The notes under the pieces are model-generated. The model had not been told where the DNA came from. It saw nothing but the letters and a program-made list of their open reading frames with translations, and did not search any database. 13,441 bases of DNA from Dichloromethanomonas sp964477085 (GTDB lineage: Bacteria; Bacillota; Desulfitobacteriia; Desulfitobacteriales; Syntrophobotulaceae), in contig CAYZDF010000067.1 in NCBI GenBank assembly GCA_964477085.1, positions 1-13,441 of the forward strand. Direction: 5' to 3'. How positions within the stretch are numbered: position 1 is the first letter of the stretch; every line of letters begins with the position of its first letter. The position numbers and the translations under genes were made by a program. Of this stretch, positions 7,763-13,441 are shown piece after piece.

Positions 7763-8697
7763 TAATAATTATTGGTCCTACTGCGGTTGGGAAAAGTGCT
7801 TTGGGTGTAGAACTAGCTTTAAAACTAGATGGCGAAATCATTTCCGGTGATTCCGTACAATGTTATCGCAAACTCGATATCGGTTCAGCTAAACCTACTG
7901 CTGCAGAGAAAAAAGGGGTTGTCCATTATCTGATAGATTTTCTGGATCCTGCGGATACCTTTACAGTGGCTCGCTTTCAGACATTAACTACGGAATTGAT
8001 CGAGTTGATCCGATCAAAAGGAAAGGTTCCGATCGTGGTAGGAGGAACTGGCCTTTATATTCGTTCCATACTTGATGACTATACCTTTCCTGAAGAAGGT
8101 TCAACTGCTTTAAAAAACAAGTGGCTGGATTATGTAAAGTTATATGGTAATGACCAACTTCACAGGTGTTTGGCTCAGTGTGACCCGATCTCAGCCCAAA
8201 AACTTCATCCTAATGACATCGCTCGGATCATTCGGGCGTTAGAGGTATTTGAACTTACCGGAAAACCCTTATCTGAACAAAGAAAATATAATGAAAAGGT
8301 ATACTTCGCTCTTGATCAATCTATAATTTATATAGGACTTACTGCACCTCGAGCTATGATATATGAACGGATCAATCAACGATGTGATACCATGATAAAA
8401 AGCGGTATGATTGATGAGGTTCTGAGCCTTTTAAAAGAGGGGTATTCGCCTCGTATAAAAGCACTGCAGAGTATTGGCTATCGGCATGTCATTTACTACC
8501 TTAGAGGGATTGTCGCTTTCGATGAAATGATGCGATTATTCAAAAGAGACACCCGCCATTTTGCTAAAAGACAACTCACCTGGTTTCGCCGCGATCCGCG
8601 TATCCGATGGTTCGACATCACAGAGTCTGATTTAACCCAGATTGTAAATGATGTTGAACGCACTTGCAGAGAATTTCAAACTCGTGTACAATTATAA
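7750..8697 (+). CDS. miaA: tRNA dimethylallyltransferase MiaA
   Basis: MiaA transfers a dimethylallyl group from DMAPP to N6 of A37 in tRNAs reading UNN codons. The P-loop GPTAVGKSA is at 9-17 and the DSVQCYRKLDIGSAKPT region at 35-50 carries the conserved Asp, Ser and Gln that contact the tRNA base. VGGTGLYIRS lies at 97-106. The C-terminal signature RHFAKRQLTWFRRD is at 269-282. At 315 residues it is full length. The start is TTG 7750, with a near-perfect AGGGAGG ribosome site at 7736-7742. A later start would cut into the P-loop strand. It overlaps the end of the methyltransferase gene and is followed after 34 bp by hfq, the common miaA-hfq pairing. Confidence 0.97.
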   Translation: MHPLIIIIGPTAVGKSALGVELALKLDGEIISGDSVQCYRKLDIGSAKPTAAEKKGVVHYLIDFLDPADTFTVARFQTLTTELIELIRSKGKVPIVVGGTGLYIRSILDDYTFPEEGSTALKNKWLDYVKLYGNDQLHRCLAQCDPISAQKLHPNDIARIIRALEVFELTGKPLSEQRKYNEKVYFALDQSIIYIGLTAPRAMIYERINQRCDTMIKSGMIDEVLSLLKEGYSPRIKALQSIGYRHVIYYLRGIVAFDEMMRLFKRDTRHFAKRQLTWFRRDPRIRWFDITESDLTQIVNDVERTCREFQTRVQL

Positions 8698-8731
8698 ATA
8701 ACATTTAAATAATGGTGATGGAGGTAAATAA

Positions 8732-8977
8732 ATGAATAAATCACCTATAAATCTGCAGGATCTCTTCTTGAACCAAATTCGTAAGGAAAATATTCCGGTT
8801 ACAATCTACTTAATCAATGGATTTCAGCTTAAAGGATTAGTAAAGGGCTTCGATAACTTTACTGTTATTTTGGAGTTTGAAGGTAAACAACAGATGGTTT
8901 ATAAACATGCAATTTCAACTATAATGCCACTAAGGCAAGTGAATTTAAATACGGCGGCTGTTGATTCAGCCGAATAA
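8732..8977 (+). CDS. hfq: RNA chaperone Hfq
   Basis: This is a complete 81-residue Hfq, the hexameric Sm-like protein that binds small RNAs and A-rich mRNA segments. The Sm1 region NGFQLKGLVKGFDNFTVIL and the Sm2 region with the YKHAIST motif are intact, including the K-H pair that lines the proximal RNA-binding face. The N-terminal NLQDLFLNQIRKENIPVTIYL matches the family. The C-terminal tail after the Sm core is short, as in Gram-positive Hfq. A GGAGG site precedes the ATG. It is the last gene of the methyltransferase-miaA-hfq unit and is followed by a strong terminator. Confidence 0.97.
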   Translation: MNKSPINLQDLFLNQIRKENIPVTIYLINGFQLKGLVKGFDNFTVILEFEGKQQMVYKHAISTIMPLRQVNLNTAAVDSAE

Positions 8978-9053
8978 TTCTGAGGTCTGCTTGATCACTC
9001 AAGCGAGCAGTTTCTTGGTTATCACTTAATCAATATTAAGAATTCCTGCACTT

Positions 9054-9093
9054 AAACTGGTCACGGTTATACTTAACCGCAGACCAGTTTTTT
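9054..9093 (+). terminator. Intrinsic terminator after hfq
   Basis: AAACTGGTC (9054-9062) pairs with GACCAGTTT (9082-9090), and CGGTTA (9064-9069) pairs with TAACCG (9074-9079) around a TACT loop. There is only a small asymmetric internal bulge. The hairpin runs directly into six T residues (9088-9093). It ends the miaA-hfq transcript and isolates spoVK. Confidence 0.88.
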
Positions 9094-9108
9094 ACTTCTC
9101 GGGGTGGT

Positions 9109-9136
9109 CACCTTTTGCTTCATTAAGCGTATAGTA
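9109..9136 (+). promoter_or_regulatory. Candidate sigma-K-like sporulation promoter for spoVK
   Basis: CGTATAGTA at 9128-9136 matches 8 of 9 bases of the sigma-K -10 consensus (CATAnnnTA, the n positions counted as free). A CACC element at 9109-9112 sits about 16 bp upstream, where the short AC-containing -35 is expected. Predicted initiation near 9142 leaves a leader just long enough for the GGGAGGTGAT ribosome site at 9146-9155. B. subtilis spoVK (spoVJ) is known to be read from sporulation-specific sigma-E and sigma-K promoters. The match is weak in information content and unproven. Confidence 0.35.
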
Positions 9137-9161
9137 TTAAATAACGGGAGGTGATTATTTC

Positions 9162-10121
9162 ATGTCCGTCAAAATAACATTTCGAAACCATTTACCTCCA
9201 TTGATTAAAAGAACATTGCCAACTACTGAAGATGACCAGTCCAAGGATGTATCAAAGCCACTACCAAAAACCAAAGGAAAAACCTTACATAATCAGGAAA
9301 GCGATAGAGAGACCGTTGAAGATATCCTGAAAGAACTTCATGATATGATCGGATTGGGAAAGGTTAAAAAATTTGTGCACGAATTACAGGCCTTTGTAGA
9401 AATCCAAAAAAAACGCCAAACAGAAAAGCTCGTAACGGAGCCTTTGGTTCTTCATATGGTTTTTAGTGGAAATCCTGGATCTGGTAAAACCACGGTAGCC
9501 AGGATCATTGGCAGGCTGTTCAAGGAATTAGGTGTTTTACAGAAAGGACATATTATTGAATGTGAACGAGCTGACCTAGTGGGTGAATACATCGGACATA
9601 CGGCAAACAAAACAAGGGAGATGGTAAAAAAAGCTTTAGGAGGTGTTTTGTTTATCGATGAGGCTTATTCCCTTGCCAGGGGAGGAGATAAGGACTTCGG
9701 TAAAGAGGCTATTGATGCTCTGGTTAAATCCATGGAGGACCATCGGGACAATCTTATCCTGATCTTAGCAGGATATAAGATTGAAATGGATACATTTATC
9801 CAGACCAATCCAGGCTTAAGGTCTCGTTTCCCCATACATATTCATTTTCCGGATTACTCCATTGACGAGTTAGTTCATATTGGTGAACTGATGATGAGTA
9901 AGAGACAATATGAGTTTTCACCTGAGGCAAAACTGGCCTTCCGCAAGATGCTCCAGAATATGAATTTCATCCATCCTTATTCCGGCAATGCCAGGATGGT
10001 CAGGAATATCGTGGAAAAGACAATCCGCAAACAAGCCGTAAGATTATACACCAAAACAAATCTGACCAGGGAAGAATTGATCTTAATCAAAGAGATCGAT
10101 CTATGTAATGATGATGTCTAA
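9162..10121 (+). CDS. spoVK: Stage V sporulation protein K, CbxX/CfxQ-type AAA+ ATPase
   Basis: This is a 319-residue AAA+ ATPase of the SpoVK/CbxX family. In B. subtilis SpoVK is needed for late spore maturation; its molecular substrate is not clear. An N-terminal basic, low-complexity segment (about 1-50) precedes the ATPase core. Walker A GNPGSGKTT is at 103-111 and Walker B VLFIDEA at 162-168, followed by the pore-loop-like GEYIGHT region (141-147). LAGY is at 202-205, the arginine finger lies in GLRSRFP at 218-224, and a sensor-2-like NARMVRN is at 276-282. The ATG has a very strong GGGAGGTGAT ribosome site. It stands between a terminator upstream and a promoter-bearing gap downstream, so it is probably a single-gene unit. 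An A8 run at 9406-9413 lies inside the gene. Confidence 0.94.
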   Translation: MSVKITFRNHLPPLIKRTLPTTEDDQSKDVSKPLPKTKGKTLHNQESDRETVEDILKELHDMIGLGKVKKFVHELQAFVEIQKKRQTEKLVTEPLVLHMVFSGNPGSGKTTVARIIGRLFKELGVLQKGHIIECERADLVGEYIGHTANKTREMVKKALGGVLFIDEAYSLARGGDKDFGKEAIDALVKSMEDHRDNLILILAGYKIEMDTFIQTNPGLRSRFPIHIHFPDYSIDELVHIGELMMSKRQYEFSPEAKLAFRKMLQNMNFIHPYSGNARMVRNIVEKTIRKQAVRLYTKTNLTREELILIKEIDLCNDDV

Positions 10122-10127
10122 CATCAT
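10111..10127 (+). other. Short hairpin at the spoVK stop codon
   Basis: ATGATGT (10111-10117) and ACATCAT (10121-10127) form a 7-bp AT-rich stem around a 3-base loop that contains part of the stop codon. There is no T-run after it, so it is a doubtful terminator. Confidence 0.3.
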
Positions 10128-10209
10128 TGGGAGTTTGTCCGTTTGTGCGATTATTGATTCACGATGAAGTTATTCACTGTGGTTTGAAACAGAGACTAAG
10201 GGGTTTAAG

Positions 10210-10238
10210 TTGAAAAATATCTGATGTGGTTGTACTAT
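10210..10238 (+). promoter_or_regulatory. Sigma-A-type promoter upstream of the YnbB-like gene
   Basis: TTGAAA (10210-10215) and TACTAT (10233-10238) are exactly 17 bp apart, close to the TTGACA/TATAAT consensus. They lie in the 196-bp gap after spoVK. The transcript would have a leader of about 70 bases before the TTG start at 10318. Nothing else recognisable is seen in this gap apart from the second candidate at 10275-10283. Confidence 0.45.
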
Positions 10239-10274
10239 TAATCTGTTCTCAGTCATGTTAAATGGACGGTTACA

Positions 10275-10283
10275 TGTTATATT
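10275..10283 (+). promoter_or_regulatory. Second candidate: extended -10 promoter
   Basis: TG-T-TATATT at 10275-10283 fits an extended -10 element (5 of 6 to TATAAT). No good -35 lies at the right distance. Initiation near 10290 would give a short leader ending in the CGGAGGA ribosome site, and is compatible only with the TTG start at 10318. Confidence 0.3.
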
Positions 10284-10317
10284 AGAGAATAAGCTTAAAT
10301 TATCGGAGGATTTACCA

Positions 10318-11577
10318 TTGTCATATTCAAACTTACCAACAGAAATAGCGGTGGCTGTAGCCTATGCTGAAGAAGTACTGGAAAAGGAGAACCAAAGATT
10401 AAAACCGATCACCGAGAAGAATCACCATAAAGTACTGAAAGCTTTTCAAGAAGCCCAGGTTTCAGGCTATAATCTATGTGGTACGACGGGTTATGGCTTA
10501 GGTGATTCAGGAAGAAATAAACTGGATGAAGTCGTTGCCACCATTATGGGTACCGAGAAAGCGCTTATCCGTCATCAGTTCGTTTCAGGAACCCATGCCA
10601 TCGCTTCCGCGCTTTTTGGACTTCTGCGGCCAGGAGACCATTTTATCTCTGTAACAGGAATTCCCTATGATACTTTGCAACAGGTTATTGGTTTAAAGAA
10701 TAAGGTTTCAGGCTCTTTGGCCGATTTCGGTGTAACCAGCGATATTCTACCCTTAGATAGTCATAATCAGATACAATATCAACAGCTTAATGAGCTGGTC
10801 AAGCCAAACACTAAATTATTTATCCTCCAAAGGTCTAAAGGGTATGAATGGCGTAATTCTCTTTCCATTGCTGAGATACGCAAATTTGTTAATTATGCTA
10901 AAAAGACATACCCTGACATTGATATCTTCGTAGATAATTGTTATGGAGAACTGGTAGAAGAATTAGAACCAGGTCATGTCGGTGTGGATCTCCTGGCTGG
11001 TTCCCTTATTAAGAACTTAGGTGGAACACTGGCTCCTACAGGTGGGTATATTGCCGGTAGAGAAGACTTGGTGGAAAAAGCTGCTGCCCGCTTTTCTGCA
11101 CCGGGTATCAGTATGGAAGTGGGGGCTACCCTAGATCAACTCCGCCTCCTCTATCAGGGATTATTTTTTAGTCCATTAACTGTAAACGAAGCGTTAAAAG
11201 CTGCTGTTTTTGCATCCGCTTTCTGGCAGAAGCTAGGTTTTGAGGTTCACCCCGAACCCCAGGACCACCGAACAGATATCATCCAGGCGGTTAAACTGGT
11301 GACTAAAGAAAAAATGATCGCCTTCTGTCAGGGATTACAAAAAGGTTCGCCTATCGATTCCCATGTACTGCCACTGCCTTCGGAAATGCCCGGTTATGAG
11401 GATGAAGTCATTATGGCCGGAGGAACCTTTATTCAAGGGGCAACCAGTGAATTCTCCGCTGACGGCCCTCTGAGAGAGCCCTATGCGGTATATATGCAAG
11501 GTGCTATCTCCCATATTTATGTCAAAAATGCTAATATCGCTGCTGCCCTTAAGCTGAAGGCAAACAATTTGCTTTAA
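10318..11577 (+). CDS. ynbB: Methionine gamma-lyase family PLP protein (YnbB / 'aluminium resistance' family)
   Basis: This fold-type I PLP enzyme belongs to the family annotated as methionine gamma-lyase-like or aluminium resistance protein (B. subtilis YnbB). Its physiological substrate is not established. With TTG 10318 as start it has 419 residues. TTGYGLGDSGRNKLDE and FVSGTHAIASALFGLLRPGD are family hallmarks. The PLP-lysine is K232 in GSLIKNLGG, with the cofactor-nitrogen aspartate in FVDNCYGE (D206). I prefer TTG 10318 over ATG 10255 because CGGAGGA sits 7 bp before the TTG, whereas the ATG has no ribosome site and its 21 extra residues lack family similarity. In B. subtilis the order is spoVK-ynbA(hflX)-ynbB; here hflX is absent between them. 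The next gene follows after only 22 bp. Confidence 0.92.
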   Translation: MSYSNLPTEIAVAVAYAEEVLEKENQRLKPITEKNHHKVLKAFQEAQVSGYNLCGTTGYGLGDSGRNKLDEVVATIMGTEKALIRHQFVSGTHAIASALFGLLRPGDHFISVTGIPYDTLQQVIGLKNKVSGSLADFGVTSDILPLDSHNQIQYQQLNELVKPNTKLFILQRSKGYEWRNSLSIAEIRKFVNYAKKTYPDIDIFVDNCYGELVEELEPGHVGVDLLAGSLIKNLGGTLAPTGGYIAGREDLVEKAAARFSAPGISMEVGATLDQLRLLYQGLFFSPLTVNEALKAAVFASAFWQKLGFEVHPEPQDHRTDIIQAVKLVTKEKMIAFCQGLQKGSPIDSHVLPLPSEMPGYEDEVIMAGGTFIQGATSEFSADGPLREPYAVYMQGAISHIYVKNANIAAALKLKANNLL

Positions 11578-11599
11578 GGACAATAGTGTAAAGGTGTGA

Positions 11600-12124
11600 G
11601 TGGTGCTGAAAACGAAAATTAAAGACACAGCCAAACTGATTGTAGAAATTATTGAGATTTTGATCATAATCTTTGCTCTCTCCTGGTTTATGAAGATGTA
11701 TGTTGTTGGCTTTTCTTCTGTAGATGGTAATGGCATGTTGCCGACACTTGGGAACAATGACCAGATTTTCGTCCTCAAATTCATCGATGATCCTGACAGT
11801 TTGCAAAGAGGGGACATTGTAGTTCTGAAAGACATTAACAGTAATCAACGTGTTAAACGTCTGATCGGAAGGCCAAAAGATGAAATCGAGATTCGCAATG
11901 GTTTTACTTATGTCAATGGGAAACCACTCTATGAGCCATATGCTCTTACACCTCTAACCCTTAAAATGGAACCTCTTATTATCCCTCAGAATCAAGTCTT
12001 TGTCCTGAATGACAACAGGTCAGAAGCAAATGACTCGAGGGAATTGGGAAGTATTCCAATTGACAATCTTGAAGGGAAAGCCATATTCTGTTATTGGCCT
12101 TGGTCTAGAATAAAAGGCCTATGA
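11600..12124 (+). CDS. Signal peptidase I homologue lacking the catalytic serine
   Basis: This 174-residue S26 family protein has one N-terminal membrane helix (about 12-36). Signal peptidase I normally cleaves secretory leader peptides outside the membrane with a Ser/Lys pair. The box B equivalent reads VDGNGMLPTL at 41-50, whereas active enzymes have GxSMxPTL: residue 45 is Gly (GGC, 11732-11734) instead of the nucleophilic Ser. The general-base lysine K86 in RVKRLIG is kept. Box D reads RPKDEIE where LPGD is usual, and box E reads LNDNRSEANDSRELG where MGDNRxxSxDSR is usual. The fold is therefore kept but catalysis is predicted to be lost. The start is GTG 11600; GTG 11603 fits the AAAGGTG site equally well or better. 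It lies between the YnbB-like gene and ddl with short gaps, likely one transcript. Confidence 0.88.
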   Translation: MVLKTKIKDTAKLIVEIIEILIIIFALSWFMKMYVVGFSSVDGNGMLPTLGNNDQIFVLKFIDDPDSLQRGDIVVLKDINSNQRVKRLIGRPKDEIEIRNGFTYVNGKPLYEPYALTPLTLKMEPLIIPQNQVFVLNDNRSEANDSRELGSIPIDNLEGKAIFCYWPWSRIKGL

Positions 12125-12164
12125 ATCGATATACATAAGTCACGCTGAGAAAGGAGATAGAATA

Positions 12165-13256
12165 ATGGAAAAGAAAACAAAAGTACTTGTTATCTTTGGA
12201 GGTCAGTCGGGCGAACATGAAGTGTCCATCATTTCAGCTCAATCTGTGATAAAAGCATTTAACATAGAGAAATACGACATAGAAACCATCGGAATAACTA
12301 AAGAAGGGTTATGGTTCTGGGGTGTCATGCCTCAGGAATGGAAAGAGGCGACGGGGAGAATACTGAAGCATTATAAACAAATCGCCCTTGTACTTAATCC
12401 GCAGGAACCCCGATTCATGGCCTTAGACGGAAGCGAACTGCCTGGAAACGGCCAATGTGATATCATTTTCCCGGTCATGCATGGACCCAAAGGGGAAGAT
12501 GGCACCATCCAGGGTCTATTTGAGATGGCTGGAATACCTTATGTAGGTTCAGGCGTCCTGGGCGGATCGCTGGGGATGGATAAAGACAGGATGAAGGCGG
12601 TCTTTAAAGATGCAGGGCTTCCGATTGTCCCACATCTCACCATCCTCAGGAGACAGTTTGCCCAAGACCCCAATCCATTCATCGACCGGGTCTGCGAGGA
12701 GATAGGCTTCCCTTGTTTTATTAAACCTGCTAACCTCGGGTCAAGTGTAGGTATATCCAAAGCGGAGAATATCGAACAATTGGTGGAGGCGATTGAATAT
12801 GCCTCCGGGTATGACCGCAAGATCGTCGTAGAACAAGGTGTAAAGGCCAGAGAGATCGAGCTGAGTGTCCTGGGCAATGATAACGCCAAAGTATCCATTG
12901 CAGGAGAAATTGTACCAAGCAAAGATTTCTATAATTATGAGGCTAAGTATATTGATACAGGCTCCAAACTCATTATTCCGGCAGAATTGAACCCCAACAC
13001 CATCCGGAAACTTCAGGACTATGCAGCCAGAGCCTTTCATGCAGTCAGTGCCTTGGGTCTGGGCAGGGTAGACTTCTTTGTCACGGAAGATGATCAGATC
13101 TACGTCAATGAAATCAATACTCTTCCAGGCTTCACCCAGATTTCGATGTATCCAAAACTTTGGGAAGCAAGTGGCTTAGCCTATAGCAATCTCTTAGATA
13201 AATTGATTGAACTTGGCTTCGAAAAATTCTGGGACGATAATGGAAGAGATCAATAA
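12165..13256 (+). CDS. ddl: D-alanine--D-alanine ligase
   Basis: This is an ATP-grasp ligase that joins two D-alanines for the peptidoglycan precursor. At 363 residues it is full length. GGQSGEHEVS at 12-21 carries the first-D-Ala-binding glutamate (E17), and HGPKGEDG lies at 106-113. FIKPANLGSSVGIS at 185-198 is the ATP-binding and serine-loop region. The omega-loop YNYEAKY at 256-262 has the Tyr typical of true D-Ala-D-Ala ligases; Van-type D-Ala-D-Lac ligases lack it. NEINTLPGFT at 315-324 carries the metal-binding Asn/Glu. AAAGGAG at 12150-12156 precedes the ATG. It lies 40 bp after the signal peptidase homologue and ends before a bidirectional terminator. There is no vanH or vanX around it, so it is a housekeeping copy. 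Confidence 0.97.
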   Translation: MEKKTKVLVIFGGQSGEHEVSIISAQSVIKAFNIEKYDIETIGITKEGLWFWGVMPQEWKEATGRILKHYKQIALVLNPQEPRFMALDGSELPGNGQCDIIFPVMHGPKGEDGTIQGLFEMAGIPYVGSGVLGGSLGMDKDRMKAVFKDAGLPIVPHLTILRRQFAQDPNPFIDRVCEEIGFPCFIKPANLGSSVGISKAENIEQLVEAIEYASGYDRKIVVEQGVKAREIELSVLGNDNAKVSIAGEIVPSKDFYNYEAKYIDTGSKLIIPAELNPNTIRKLQDYAARAFHAVSALGLGRVDFFVTEDDQIYVNEINTLPGFTQISMYPKLWEASGLAYSNLLDKLIELGFEKFWDDNGRDQ

Positions 13257-13270
13257 AAAGATGGATTTCA

Positions 13271-13323
13271 AAAAAAAGGCTCTGTTATCCACGTAACAAG
13301 ACGGGAGAATAGAGCCTTTTTTT
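13271..13323. terminator. Bidirectional intrinsic terminator after ddl
   Basis: AAAAAAAGGCTCT (13271-13283) is complementary to AGAGCCTTTTTTT (13311-13323), a 13-bp stem with an A-tract on one side and a T-tract on the other. It can end transcription from either strand. The 27-base loop holds a small GTTA/TAAC inner hairpin (13284-13297). This fits convergent genes: ddl from the left and the minus-strand frame from the right. Confidence 0.9.
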
Positions 13324-13343
13324 AATCATCAATGTGTTTATTG

Positions 13344-13361
13344 CCTGTATTATTTTACAGG
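13344..13361. repeat. Small inverted repeat
   Basis: CCTGTA (13344-13349) and TACAGG (13356-13361) form a 6-bp stem with a TTATTT loop. It lies 2 bp beyond the stop codon of the minus-strand frame at the right edge. No T-run follows on either strand, so its role is unclear. Confidence 0.4.
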
Positions 13362-13363
13362 AG

Positions 13364-13441
13364 TTATGCAGTTCCAGGATAATAATTCCAGCTCCATAAC
13401 CCAAACTTAAAAGATTGAGGCCAAAACTTACGAATTAGTCT
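13364..13441 (-). CDS. Possible C-terminal end of an unknown minus-strand gene (partial)
   Basis: On the minus strand, 25 codons are open from the window edge to a TAA at 13364-13366. The peptide is rich in aromatic residues and ends in LWSWNYYPGTA. I do not recognise it. Support is indirect: a bidirectional terminator at 13271-13323 lies just downstream, as expected for a gene converging on ddl. Chance could also give 25 open codons, so this is tentative. Apart from it and the small hairpin, nothing else is seen between 13324 and the window end. Confidence 0.35.
   Translation of the reverse strand, partial: RLIRKFWPQSFKFGLWSWNYYPGTA

Noticed and set aside
8955..9005. Small inverted repeats CGGCTG/CAGCCG and GCTTGA/TCAAGC around the hfq stop as extra terminators
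   Set aside because: Stems are only 6 bp and no T-run follows; the strong terminator at 9054-9093 explains transcript ending.
10255..10317. ATG 10255 as the start of the YnbB-like gene
   Set aside because: It has no ribosome site and the 21 extra residues are not family-like. TTG 10318 has CGGAGGA at ideal spacing.
11335..11848. Antisense open frames over the ynbB/signal peptidase junction (166 and 99 codons)
   Set aside because: They are shadows of the two well-supported + strand genes, with no recognisable motif and no ribosome site of note.
12165..13256. A vancomycin-resistance type D-Ala-D-Lac ligase
   Set aside because: The omega-loop carries the Tyr motif YNYEAKY typical of D-Ala-D-Ala ligases, and no vanH or vanX genes are adjacent.
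1..13441. A CRISPR array, insertion sequence, prophage or defence island
   Set aside because: No repeat-spacer pattern, transposase, terminal repeats, tRNA or integrase was seen; gene content is mostly conserved chromosomal.

Overview
The window looks like the chromosome of a low-to-moderate GC, endospore-forming Firmicute. The gene order mutS, mutL, miaA, hfq, spoVK, ynbB is the classic Bacillota arrangement. SpoVK and a gamma-D-glutamyl-diaminoacid-type M14 peptidase point to sporulation. Protein style and the frequent TTG/GTG starts suggest the clostridial Peptococcaceae (the Desulfitobacterium/Desulfosporosinus/Dehalobacter neighbourhood). That placement is inference from recognition, not from a search.

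Left part (1-5923, + strand): the 3' end of mutS enters from the left edge. A short HyuA-type hydantoinase/oxoprolinase follows, then a histone-deacetylase-fold amidohydrolase with an added C-terminal zinc ribbon, then mutL. The last three are joined by overlaps (4 and 26 bp), so this looks like one transcript in which two metabolic hydrolases sit between the two mismatch-repair genes. mutL carries an in-frame TAG at codon 55, between ATPase motifs I and II, while everything after it is intact.

Middle part (5930-9093): a minus-strand M14 zinc peptidase lies tail-to-tail with mutL, only 6 bp apart. From a 78-bp divergent region the + strand resumes with an RsmJ-like methyltransferase (13 bp overlap with miaA), then miaA and hfq, closed by a strong intrinsic terminator. 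This block concerns RNA modification and RNA chaperoning.

Right part (9094-13441): spoVK has its own leader and a candidate sigma-K-like promoter. Next comes a PLP enzyme of the YnbB/methionine-gamma-lyase family with sigma-A-type promoter candidates. It is followed by a signal peptidase I homologue whose nucleophilic Ser is Gly, and by a D-Ala-D-Ala ligase. A bidirectional terminator follows, and probably the tail of a minus-strand gene running off the right edge.

The two most notable signals are the amber codon in an otherwise perfect mutL (nonsense mutation, sequence error, or recoding such as pyrrolysine) and the predicted catalytically dead signal peptidase beside a cell-wall gene. I saw no CRISPR array, insertion sequence, rRNA or tRNA, and no clear multi-gene novel defence system.
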